DNA of 64,000 bases. Origin: Prosapia bicincta. Lineage: Eukaryota; Arthropoda; Insecta; Hemiptera; Cercopidae. The notes under the pieces were generated by a model. It saw only the letters and a program-made list of their open reading frames with translations, did no database searches and had not been told where the DNA came from. How positions within the stretch are numbered: position 1 is the stretch's first letter; the number at the start of each line of letters is the position of its first letter. The DNA is taken from assembly GCA_036971475.1 (NCBI GenBank), contig JBAIZL010000001.1, positions 144,434,192-144,498,191 on the forward strand. Reading direction: 5' to 3'. Positions 57,325 through 64,000 of the stretch are shown here, piece after piece. Made by a program: the position numbers and the translations under genes.

Positions 57325-57855
57325 ATGGGTGTCAAACGGAAAACAGCTGTTAGTCGTAAACGCGGTGTCGTAAAGACAGGACGTGGACTAGTGTCTGGTG
57401 TTTTGAATAAAGCCATCGATTTACTTCCAGTCGAATTACACTTACCTTCGTACAATTATTGCGGACCGGGAACAAAATTGAAGACACGGTTGGCACGCGG
57501 TGATAAAGGTATAAATCCGTTGGACGAAGCCTGTAAACAACACGATATCTCCTACAGCAACTACAGTGATTCAGATAGAAGACGCGTAGCCGACGAAATC
57601 TTAGCGGGAAAAGCTTGGAGCAGAGTCAAAGCGGGTGACGCATCGCTCGGTGAACGCGCTGCTGCTTTGGCCGTAACGGCAGCGATGAAAGCTAAGACCG
57701 CATTTGGCGGCGGTAAAAGACGTCGTCGTCGTCGAAAGCCTACCGTTCAACACCTGTTGAAACGTCTGCAAGGCAAAGGGCTTTACTTGAAACCGTACAA
57801 GAAACAAGGTAGCGGGAAGAAGAAGAAAAGATGTACGAAAAAAAAACGTCGATAG
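57325..57855 (+). CDS. Phospholipase A2-like virion protein with basic tail
   Basis: 176 aa. NYCGPGT (44-50) is the Ca2+-loop motif and CKQHDISY (70-77) holds the catalytic His73-Asp74, as in parvovirus-type capsid PLA2. ASLGERAA follows, then an Arg run (KRRRRRRK, 131-138) and a Lys-rich end with YLKPYKK, suited to DNA binding or nuclear entry. The protein probably serves both as internal core-type component and as membrane-breaching lipase; the dual role is inferred. The last 25 bases overlap the protease gene in another frame. A homologue with the same motifs is at 3970-4398. Confidence 0.85.
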   Translation: MGVKRKTAVSRKRGVVKTGRGLVSGVLNKAIDLLPVELHLPSYNYCGPGTKLKTRLARGDKGINPLDEACKQHDISYSNYSDSDRRRVADEILAGKAWSRVKAGDASLGERAAALAVTAAMKAKTAFGGGKRRRRRRKPTVQHLLKRLQGKGLYLKPYKKQGSGKKKKRCTKKKRR

Positions 57856-58211
57856 ATTGTATACCCATTAGACCGTTGACTAATATAGAACTGGAAAGAT
57901 ACGCCTTAGCATTGGGAGTACCGTGGTTCAGAGGTGTATACATGAGAGATACATTACCTGCACGACCTTTAAGAAACGAATCGGCTATCGTGAATTTGGA
58001 TAGTATAACCGGCCCCGGCACCCATTGGGTATGTTACAAAAAGAGAGGAAACTCTATAGAGTACTATGATAGTTTCGGAAATCTGCGACCGCCAATTGAG
58101 CTAAGTAGGTATTTTGGCGAAAACGCTAACGTACACTATAACTACAAGAGACATCAAAAAGACAACTCAGTCGTTTGCGGTCATTTGTGTCTAAAGTTTC
58201 TAACGTCATGA
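57831..58211 (+). CDS. Adenain-like capsid maturation cysteine protease
   Basis: 126 aa. Catalytic triad residues visible: His65 in GTHWVCY, Asp80 in YYDSFG, Cys116 in VVCGHLCL. The layout matches adenovirus endopeptidase and Ulp1-type proteases, and the short length suits Polinton proteases. It should cleave virion proteins during particle maturation. It starts inside the PLA2-like gene, and its stop overlaps the next ATG (ATGA at 58208-58211). The left copy has lost two of the three catalytic residues. Confidence 0.92.
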   Translation: MYEKKTSIDCIPIRPLTNIELERYALALGVPWFRGVYMRDTLPARPLRNESAIVNLDSITGPGTHWVCYKKRGNSIEYYDSFGNLRPPIELSRYFGENANVHYNYKRHQKDNSVVCGHLCLKFLTS

Positions 58212-58909
58212 GCATAGTTCTAACAGATCACACTGCCGTTTTGTCTTGTGACTTTTTCCCACCAATTGATGTATCAAAAGGCGAGTGGGAAATAGCTTTT
58301 ATCGATCTGGCAACATACAACTCGATACCAAACATCGTTGAGGATGTAAACAATCTTTTTCATTACGGCGATGATAAAAACGTTCACACGATTTCATTAC
58401 CGACCGGATCGTACGAAATATCCGATATTGAGAGGTATATTAAAACGAAACTAGTTCCCGATACTGTTTTAGTATTGACACCGAATAATAACACACTCAA
58501 AGTGGAAATAAAATGTTCACACGCAATATTTTTCGACAAGGCCATGTCTATAGGCCAGCTGATGGGGTTCAGTAAGAAGAAATTAGAGGCAAATCATAAA
58601 CACTCTTCTGACCGGCCTGTAGATATCATCAGGGTTAACGTGATACGCGTGGATTGCAATATAGTCGCAGGATCGTTTCAAAACGGCATAGAATGCCATA
58701 CTTTGCACGAATTTTATCCGCAGGTACCGCCCGGTTATAAAATTGTAGAAGTCCCTCAGAGCGTAATATATTTACCTGTCAACGTAAGCGTCATTCATAA
58801 TATCACTGTAAGTCTACGAGATCAGAACGGCGATATAATAGATTTTCGTGGAGAAAACATTTCCTTACGATTACATTTACGTAGACGTCGAGATGGGGCT
58901 AATATTTAA
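58208..58909 (+). CDS. Penton-like minor capsid protein
   Basis: 233 aa from ATG 58208, chosen because the frame upstream has no ATG and because the ATGA overlap matches the style of the neighbours. Motifs conserved with the left copy: CDFFPPIDVSKGEWEIAFID, YNSIPNI, GSYEISDIERYI, HNITVSLRDQNGD. This is the single-jelly-roll vertex protein expected beside protease and MCP in Polintons. The fold is not proven here. The last 17 bases overlap the 48-aa ORF. Confidence 0.82.
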   Translation: MSIVLTDHTAVLSCDFFPPIDVSKGEWEIAFIDLATYNSIPNIVEDVNNLFHYGDDKNVHTISLPTGSYEISDIERYIKTKLVPDTVLVLTPNNNTLKVEIKCSHAIFFDKAMSIGQLMGFSKKKLEANHKHSSDRPVDIIRVNVIRVDCNIVAGSFQNGIECHTLHEFYPQVPPGYKIVEVPQSVIYLPVNVSVIHNITVSLRDQNGDIIDFRGENISLRLHLRRRRDGANI

Positions 58910-59039
58910 CGAGCGCTTCTATAAGAAGGGCGGCAGTTTACGTCCGACGACGGCACAGTTAACACTGCGAAACGTTAGGTTCCTCAGATCTTTGGGTTTT
59001 AAAGTGAACAATGGAAAACCTTTTGGCAATCGACTCTAG
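58893..59039 (+). CDS. 48-aa conserved overlapping ORF
   Basis: ATG 58893, inside the end of the penton-like gene; ends 29 bases inside the major capsid gene. Contains QLTLRNVRFLRSLGFKV, basic and amphipathic, matched by LTRRNKEFLESLEYSV at the same place in the left element. I recall similar (N)xxFLxSLGF peptides in other Polintons. Function unknown; a small capsid or cement peptide is possible. Confidence 0.6.
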   Translation: MGLIFNERFYKKGGSLRPTTAQLTLRNVRFLRSLGFKVNNGKPFGNRL

Positions 59040-60204
59040 CGCCCAGTACGACAACACCCTCAACGGGCTGGAGTACCATACTCATCGACCGTACTCCTCC
59101 GCTACGTTTGGTAATAACGATGAAATTCGTATTCCCATTCATCAACAAGATGTCATTACGATACCTTTTCAGAGCACGCTGCATATAAAAGGTACTTTGA
59201 CAGCGACAAAAGACGGAGGAGCGGCCGCTGACGTGTCTTTGATAAATAATGCTATAACTTTTCTTTTCGACGATATCAGATACGAAATCGGAGGCAACGA
59301 AATAGACAGGACCAGGAATGTCGGTATAACGACCACCATTAAGAACTTGCTTTCTTTGCGCGAACACGAAAAAAATAAACTCGGAAATTGCGGTTGGCTA
59401 GGAGTGGGTAAAACAAATAACGATTGTAAAGAGTTCAACATAGTTATACCGTTGCGTATGTTGATGGGATTTTTCGAGGATTACAATAGAATTGTAGTCA
59501 ACGTGAAACAGGAGCTTGTCCTTTTGCGTTCATCTTCAAATTTAAACGCAATAATTAGCACGGATGCGACAAATATTGATCTGAAAATAAATACTATCTA
59601 TTGGCGAGTTCCGCACGTCTCCGTAGCCGATCCGATAAAATTGAAACTTTTGAAAATGATTGAACGCGATGTCACCGTTCACGTACCACACCGGAAATGG
59701 GAACTAATAGAATATCCCGGTTTACCGGCCACGAAACAACTCTCTTGGACTGTAAAGACATCTTCGCAACTGGAAAAACCTCGTTACGTAATTTTCGCGT
59801 TGCAAACCGATCGCAAAAACAAGATTAAAACAAATGCTTCAGAGTTTGATAGCTGCAAGGTAACGGATGTAAAATTGTATCTCAACTCTCAGTACTTTCC
59901 CTACGATAATATTCTCGGCGACACCGCCATTTTGTATGACATGTACGTTAGATTTCAACAGTCCTATTATTCACGCGAACCATCACCGTGTCTAGACTTG
60001 TCAACCTTTAAAGAGAAAGCACCGATTTTTGTAATCGATTGTTCGAAACAAAACGATACGATAAAATCAGGACCTGTAGATGTGAGACTTGAAATCGAGG
60101 CGTCTGCCAATATTCCGACTAATACTTCCGGTTACTGCTTGATTATTCACGATTCGCATATTGTCTATAACCTGCTAACAGGTGTTGTTAAAAAGATTAC
60201 GTAA
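59011..60204 (+). CDS. mcp: Major capsid protein (double jelly-roll type)
   Basis: 397 aa. Landmarks: GLEYHTHRPYSS, NDEIRIPIHQQ, FLFDDIRYEIGGNEID, GITTTIKNLLS, IPLRMLMGF, SWTVKTSS with KPRYVIFALQTDR, KLYLNSQYFPYDN and a C-terminal GYCLII. These are the usual features of adintovirus/Polinton hexon-like proteins, and the length agrees. Trimers should build the icosahedral shell. The order penton-tiny ORF-MCP is identical in the left element, whose copy has stops and frameshifts. Frame intact. Confidence 0.93.
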   Translation: MENLLAIDSSAQYDNTLNGLEYHTHRPYSSATFGNNDEIRIPIHQQDVITIPFQSTLHIKGTLTATKDGGAAADVSLINNAITFLFDDIRYEIGGNEIDRTRNVGITTTIKNLLSLREHEKNKLGNCGWLGVGKTNNDCKEFNIVIPLRMLMGFFEDYNRIVVNVKQELVLLRSSSNLNAIISTDATNIDLKINTIYWRVPHVSVADPIKLKLLKMIERDVTVHVPHRKWELIEYPGLPATKQLSWTVKTSSQLEKPRYVIFALQTDRKNKIKTNASEFDSCKVTDVKLYLNSQYFPYDNILGDTAILYDMYVRFQQSYYSREPSPCLDLSTFKEKAPIFVIDCSKQNDTIKSGPVDVRLEIEASANIPTNTSGYCLIIHDSHIVYNLLTGVVKKIT

Positions 60205-60254
60205 TCTGTGACCACACCCTGCGATACCGTGCGCATTTAGTCTCAGTTGTCGTC

Positions 60255-60779
60255 ATGGACGTGATGGATGTAGACCGTACCGCTCGTCCGTTGAACATAT
60301 TTCTAAAGTCTGTGTATTTTCTGAATGACCAGTGTACGAAGTTTGTCGCGACCGGGCTTTTTCAGCACACCGTCTACGAACTAGGCGTCCTTATACAGGC
60401 TGGTAGAAAATTTGTTTTTTTCACATACAACGACTTTAATGATTTCAAGACACGACTACCGCTGCCTGAAGGAGACCAACGTAAGTTTACACTAACTAAC
60501 GGCGATATCACAATAAAGACTATCTTCGGTAAACGTTATATCGCCTTGTTTGACGGAAAACACAGGGTCACCTTGGGCCTACCAGAATGGAATTTATTAA
60601 TGGATACCTTACCGCTCGTAAACCGGCGCATCAGCGAACTGTTTTATAATGAACCACAACTAGGGTCTTACATCATTGAGTGTCTAGCCACGGACGAGAT
60701 CGTGTCCAGTACTCTCCCCGAGGCAGACAAGTTGTACGAGGAAGTGGTTTTGTACAAGAAGCATGCAAGCAGTGGTTGA
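60255..60779 (+). CDS. PC4-like (ssDNA-binding coactivator-like) protein
   Basis: 174 aa. The centre, DITIKTIFGKRYIALFDGKHRVTLGLPEWNLL, resembles the PC4/p15 fold: a beta-sheet ending in a Leu-x-x-x-x-Trp helix start. PC4 proteins bind melted DNA and modulate transcription or replication. Assignment rests on this one segment. TCAGT lies at about 60242, just upstream, without a clear TATA box. The 3' end overlaps the next gene by 17 bases. No counterpart was seen in the left element. Confidence 0.45.
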   Translation: MDVMDVDRTARPLNIFLKSVYFLNDQCTKFVATGLFQHTVYELGVLIQAGRKFVFFTYNDFNDFKTRLPLPEGDQRKFTLTNGDITIKTIFGKRYIALFDGKHRVTLGLPEWNLLMDTLPLVNRRISELFYNEPQLGSYIIECLATDEIVSSTLPEADKLYEEVVLYKKHASSG

Positions 60780-61221
60780 GTTTCATGCCTTCGTCGACAA
60801 CGAAGGTAAATACGTTGTCAAGGAACTGGCTGTGGTTGCCGAACATTATCAAAGTGTTGCCATTTTTAAACCGCCTTACAAATTTCACAATTTAAATGAG
60901 TCATCGCAAAAGTCTGCTCGTTGGTTACAGTCAAGCTATCACCGTATCAGCTGGTACGAAGGTAGTATACCTTTTGACGAAGACACAGTGCGAAACATGT
61001 TAACACCGTTTTCCACCATATTCACAAAGGGTTTGGAAAAGGCTCAATATTTGCGACAGTTCCATCCACATGTCATGGAATTGCCTGAGAAATACTCGTC
61101 TAGCAACAACAACAACAGCCGTATTTACTTCAAGTGCATACTACCGCAACACAACAGTTATGTAGATTGTAAATGTGCACTGCGCAGTGCAAGATATTAT
61201 TACGATTTGCTTATCGCTTAG
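60763..61221 (+). CDS. Conserved Polinton protein, exonuclease-like fold suspected
   Basis: 152 aa. VVEFHAFVDNEGKYVVKELAVV at the start, then FKPPYKFHNLN, SARWLQSSYHRISWYEG, FTKGLEKAQYL and a Cys/His end (HNSYVDCKCALRSARYYY). I associate this pattern (start like the DxExF strand of an RNase H-like exonuclease; FKPPY; WL..+H.I.W..G; KG.EK) with uncharacterised proteins of arthropod and cnidarian Polintons. Here the usual first acidic catalytic residue seems to be missing (VEF), so activity is doubtful. Overlaps the PC4-like gene. Confidence 0.45.
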   Translation: MQAVVEFHAFVDNEGKYVVKELAVVAEHYQSVAIFKPPYKFHNLNESSQKSARWLQSSYHRISWYEGSIPFDEDTVRNMLTPFSTIFTKGLEKAQYLRQFHPHVMELPEKYSSSNNNNSRIYFKCILPQHNSYVDCKCALRSARYYYDLLIA

Positions 61222-61239
61222 TCTTAGTGTGTAAAACAA

Positions 61240-61631
61240 CTTGAAGGTCACTGGCGTTAGGGTAACTCCTCGTAAACCTTCAAGAAAAATGTTTTAAAGG
61301 TCCCTGCCACGGGGTAACTCCCTGTAAACCTTTAAAGCTTCAAAAAAAATTAAAAAACAAATTTGATGGTCACTGGCGCGGGTTAACTCCCCCTAAACCT
61401 TCAAGAAAAATGTTTTAAAGGTCCCTGCCACGGGGTAACTCCCTGTAAACCTTTAAAGCTTCAAAAAAAAAAACTAAATGGTCACTGGCGCGGGTTAACT
61501 CCCCCTAAACCAAAAGAAAAATGCTTTAAAAGTCTCTGCCACGGGGTAACTCCCTGTAAACTTTTAAAGCAAAAAATAAACGCTTTGCCTTTGAAGGTCC
61601 CTGGCGTAGGACAAGTCCTCCTAAACCTTCT
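61240..61631 (+). ncRNA. Array of seven hairpins with covarying stems
   Basis: Units at about 61240-61284, 61292-61337, 61362-61405, 61412-61458, 61477-61512, 61523-61570 and 61590-61631. Each has a centre like GTCNCTGNC.CGGGGTAACTCC and ends TAAACC. Outer stems pair as CTTGAAGGT/ACCTTCAAG (unit 1), TTTAAAGGT/ACCTTTAAA (2 and 4) and GCTTTAAAAGT/ACTTTTAAAGC (6); differences between units are matched on both arms. Unit 5 has a weak stem. This points to selection on RNA (or cruciform) structure. It could be a viral non-coding RNA, a 3'-end structure for the capsid-side transcript, or a protein-binding array. No open frame. Confidence 0.55.
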
Positions 61632-61853
61632 TGGCTGTTTGCATTGGGAACTGCATTTTGTCATGGAGTGGCAGTTACAGGAAATGGCGATGGTTGGAGC
61701 CATTTTCATTCGGGTTTTCGACCTCGAAGGTTGGGGTAAACACCCTACAGTCGATTACCCGTGGGGACTGCATTTTGTGGCAGTCACTGGTAAATAGCGT
61801 CGGCTATTTCCAAACTTGTAATGTGGGCATAATGATGACGGTTTCAACCCCGT
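61632..61853 (+). promoter_or_regulatory. IAP upstream region with further dyads
   Basis: 61766-61785 has a 6-bp dyad GACTGC ... GCAGTC around ATTTTGTG. A related ACTGCATTTTGT ... GGCAGT lies at about 61651-61676, so the motif is duplicated. The open frames through it on either strand look like by-products. No TATA box was identified for the IAP gene. Confidence 0.45.
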
Positions 61854-62239
61854 ATGAGACACAGAGAACAAGTGTATAAGAATACAAGACATTTAAGATT
61901 TTCAGCCATTCCACAGACAGACATGGTTTGGACCGATTCTCTTACAATTGAGAACGCAGTTTATCGACGTTATTCACTTGCGAACACAAGATTATGCTCT
62001 TTTCGTAATTGGAAGGGTGTGGAAAACGAAACAGTGAATCCATATACTCTAAGCTTGGCCGGTTTTTTCTACACCGGAAAAGATGACCTTACTATATGTT
62101 TTAGTTGTGGTGGAGGTCTAAGCGATTGGGAACCTACACATGACCCGTTTGGTGAACACGTTTTATGGTTTCATAAATGTAAATTTGCATCGATTGTACA
62201 ATCTAAAAGAGAAGAAGAAATGGAAATCGATATTGCAAC

Positions 62240-62293
<54 letters not shown>

Positions 62294-62513
62294 CAATGAC
62301 GACGATGATGATGATGACGATGACGACGGTGACCTAGTACAACGTAATGAGGATGATCGTTCGATATGTAAGATTTGTTATGCAGAAGAAGTACAAGTTG
62401 TATGTCTACCATGCGGACATGTGTTTGCCTGTCAATTGTGCTCGCTTAGCCTTGAAGTATGTAGCGTGTGCAGAACGCCCACATCCGCCACGATACGTAT
62501 TTATCTTTCATAG
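61854..62513 (+). CDS. iap: IAP-type protein with BIR and RING domains
   Basis: 219 aa from ATG 61854; Met24 (61923) is an alternative start. The BIR (about 46-112) has RLCSFRNWK and ligands Cys82, Cys85, His102, Cys109. The RING (about 172-215) reads CKICYAEE, PCGHVFACQLC, CSVC. Between them is an Asp-rich tract of about 35 residues encoded by a (GAT/GAC)n run (62240-62330), a probable slippage expansion. Viral IAPs block caspases and ubiquitinate targets; with one BIR this resembles short insect-virus or host IAPs. A BIR remnant in the left element shows IAP carriage is ancestral or repeated. Confidence 0.9.
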
Positions 62514-62655
62514 GCTTGGGAACTGGTAAACCTTGAGAACCGGACGTTGCGGGGTCGTGAGTGTTTAGTGAACTCGGCGTGAGAACGTGAACCAGCAGAC
62601 CTTGACAACCGGATGCCAACTGTGAGACTTTGATACCCCACCAAACGTTGAAGAG

Positions 62656-62693
62656 TATATATATCAACAACACACTTGTAGATCTCTCACAGT
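62656..62693 (+). promoter_or_regulatory. Promoter of the rightmost spliced gene
   Basis: TATATATATC at 62656-62665 and CAGT at 62690-62693. A leader of about 60 nt follows, to a GGTAATTC donor-like site at about 62756. Confidence 0.55.
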
Positions 62694-62755
62694 AGCTTGC
62701 CTGGACCGACGAGAGTCTGAGGAAGAGGTTGCAGTGATTGGCTGAAACTTTGTTT

Positions 62756-63537
62756 AGGTAATTCACAACGAATATTTATAGTTATCATCTTTCTATTTGA
62801 AAATATTTTACTGTTGTTAATTTTTCATTTCAATCACATTGCTTTTTAATTTGTCATCTTTCATTTGAAAATACTTTATATGTTTACATTTGTTTTCAAT
62901 CACAATGCTTCTTTTTTAAATTTTATTTGTCAACTTTTTTGAATATTTATCATTTCAAACGCTTTTTAAATTTTACCAATTAATATTTTATTATAATTAT
63001 ATTTTCGTATTTTGTTAATCTCTCACCAGGATCCAGGGTAATGGTGCCAGGTTTCAATATTACCAGATATACTGACGGCATGCTGCGGGAGCTGGTCAAA
63101 TCTATTTTACCGGGCTTGGCTGAAGATCTATTTAGGTAAGTGACAACGATTATTTATATTTGTCATCTTTGAAAATACTTCATATGTTTACTTTTGTTAT
63201 ATTTTCATTTAAATCACATTACTTTGTCATCTTTTATTTTAAATTACTTTATATGTTTACTTTTTGAATTTGAATCACATTGCTTCTTAAAATTTTACCA
63301 ATAATTATATTTTATTAACTTTAAGAGAGCTCAAACTGTTTGATATTTTATATTTTAAACTTATATAAACCAATCAATTTTTGATAAAATAGTATAAGGC
63401 AGTAGTACTGTATTTTCATAAACGTTGTATTTATTCATTAGATTGACTTAATTTTAAAAATTGTACTGTGAATTAGTTTTTCACAGCAATTTTATAGTAT
63501 TTCGTGTATTCATATTACTATATTGTGTTGTCGGTAG
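62756..63537 (+). repeat. Introns built of related AT-rich repeats
   Basis: The donor region GGCTGAAACTTTGTTTAGGTAATTC...ACAACGA (62736 on) is duplicated as GGCTGAAGATCTATTTAGGTAAGTG...ACAACGA (63116 on). The following TCATCTTT...GAAAATACTT...ATGTTTAC...AATCACATTGCTT cassette recurs at least four times across both introns. Part of an exon plus intron start was duplicated. Confidence 0.65.
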
Positions 63538-64000
63538 CCAGATGCTGAGACTCAGGGCGGAGGCTACATCATCGGGATACCCGTTGGTAACGTTGAACAT
63601 TTCGTCAGGGGTTTCCTATCTCCCATGTACTAACGACGGCCGCATCATCATCAGCCAGTCATGGGATAGGCATCTCAGGACGTGCAACGACGGCCAGCGG
63701 CAACAACAACCACCACCAGCGCATGCCTGGAAATCGACGTCCCTGCCTCCAGCATCCCAGCCAGCATCCCAGCCACCAACATCCCAGCCACCAGCATCCC
63801 AGCCACCAGCATCCCAGCAACCTCAACCGTCCACCTCGAGGGCAGCGGAGGTGGTCCCTCAGAGCCTGGACTTTATAGACGCTATTTTAGCCGATTTACA
63901 GAGTCAAATGGCATCTGAGAGATCACCTTCTCCTGAACAGCCGCCAGTCACGCTCGGGGACCTGGACGGGATAGAGGTAATAGACCTATTGACGGTTACG
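63041..64000 (+). CDS. Spliced gene of unknown function, 3' end outside the window
   Basis: Coding exon 1 is 63041-63135 (ATG, 31 codons plus 2 nt) after a CTCACCAG acceptor at 63029. The donor is AG/GTAAGT at 63136. Exon 2 starts at 63538 after TCGGTAG and stays open for 154 codons to the window end. A 5' leader exon probably ends at about 62755. The product starts MVPGFNITRYTDG, has a Pro/Ser/Gln-rich repeat (PPASQ units, about 63745-63825), then an acidic stretch (SLDFIDAILADLQSQ; LGDLDGIEVIDLL) reminiscent of a transcription activation region (inference). I do not recognise the family. GC is higher than in host flanks; it lies within the element if the right terminus is beyond 64000. Confidence 0.6.

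Larger units (their letters stand above)
43113..64000. mobile_element. Polinton/adintovirus-like element, largely intact, right end beyond the window
   Basis: At least 18 kb of GC-richer, gene-dense DNA encodes DNA polymerase B, integrase, packaging ATPase, adenain-like protease, penton-like and major capsid proteins, the defining set of Polintons and adintoviruses. It also carries accessory genes (MMP, IAP, PLA2, RING, glycosyltransferase-like). The core from 45000 to 62513 is secure. The left limit is uncertain: composition changes sharply at about 43113 (starting AGTAGGGACGGGG), but this block could instead be a separate SINE-like repeat. No inverted copy of it is present before 64000, so the right terminus should lie further right. 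Confidence 0.9.

Noticed and set aside
58175..58207. Longer N-terminus of the penton-like protein
   Set aside because: The extension starts at TTG, not ATG, and lies within the protease coding end; ATG at 58208 fits the ATGA overlap.
59169..59441. Antisense frames in the capsid gene and similar antisense frames in polB and MMP
   Set aside because: Shadow frames of strongly supported genes; no start context or conserved motifs.
62203..62412. His-rich and Met-rich frames overlapping the IAP gene
   Set aside because: Other-frame readings of the GAT repeat that encodes the Asp tract.

Overview
The window looks like an AT-rich invertebrate nuclear genome. It has long (TA)n and (GT)n microsatellites, decayed Penelope-like, piggyBac-like and non-LTR elements, and two separate insertions of a Polinton/adintovirus-type DNA virus-like element. 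The species cannot be named from the sequence. Several element promoters pair a TATA box with a (T)CAGT initiator about 25-34 bp downstream, which would suit an arthropod host, but this is weak evidence.

Left element (about 1-7150). An old, AT-rich, broken copy cut by the left window edge. The 3' end of a family B DNA polymerase is on the + strand. Facing it on the - strand are remnants of, in transcription order: an unrecognised gene, a conserved Polinton protein (DUF8207-like), a short fiber-like protein, a phospholipase A2-like protein, an adenain-like protease, a penton-like minor capsid protein, a tiny conserved ORF, a double-jelly-roll-type major capsid protein, and a BIR (IAP) protein. 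Most carry stops or frameshifts; the protease has lost its catalytic Cys and acidic residue.

Middle (about 7150-43100). No intact host gene was recognised. It holds a GC-rich minisatellite, a 23-bp tandem array, a piggyBac transposase relic, several Penelope-like fragments (RT and GIY-YIG) arranged in large inverted repeats, and a non-LTR RNase H fragment. Two of the retroelement fragments sit precisely between unusually long direct repeats (about 578 and 205 bp).

Right element (about 43100 to beyond 64000). A much better preserved, GC-richer element of at least 18 kb. Leftward genes: a seven-exon RING gene and a small conserved protein. Rightward genes: protein-primed-type DNA polymerase B with extra N-terminal and nuclease-like domains, integrase with chromodomain, packaging ATPase, a glycosyltransferase-like protein, DUF8207-like protein, a repeat-expanded fiber-like protein, a secreted matrix metalloproteinase, PLA2-like protein, adenain-like protease, penton-like protein, a 48-aa overlapping ORF, major capsid protein, a PC4-like protein, a nuclease-like conserved protein, a BIR-RING IAP, and a spliced gene that runs off the window. 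Replication (PolB), integration (INT), packaging (ATPase), maturation (protease), shell (MCP, penton), entry-type accessory (PLA2), attachment (fiber-like) and host-interaction (MMP, IAP, RING) functions are all present. Apart from one 1-nt gap in the RING gene, its frames are open.

The intergenic DNA of the right element is also structured: tandem repeats between divergent promoters, a CRE-containing duplication ahead of the packaging/capsid block, and seven tandem hairpins with compensatory stem changes at 61240-61631.
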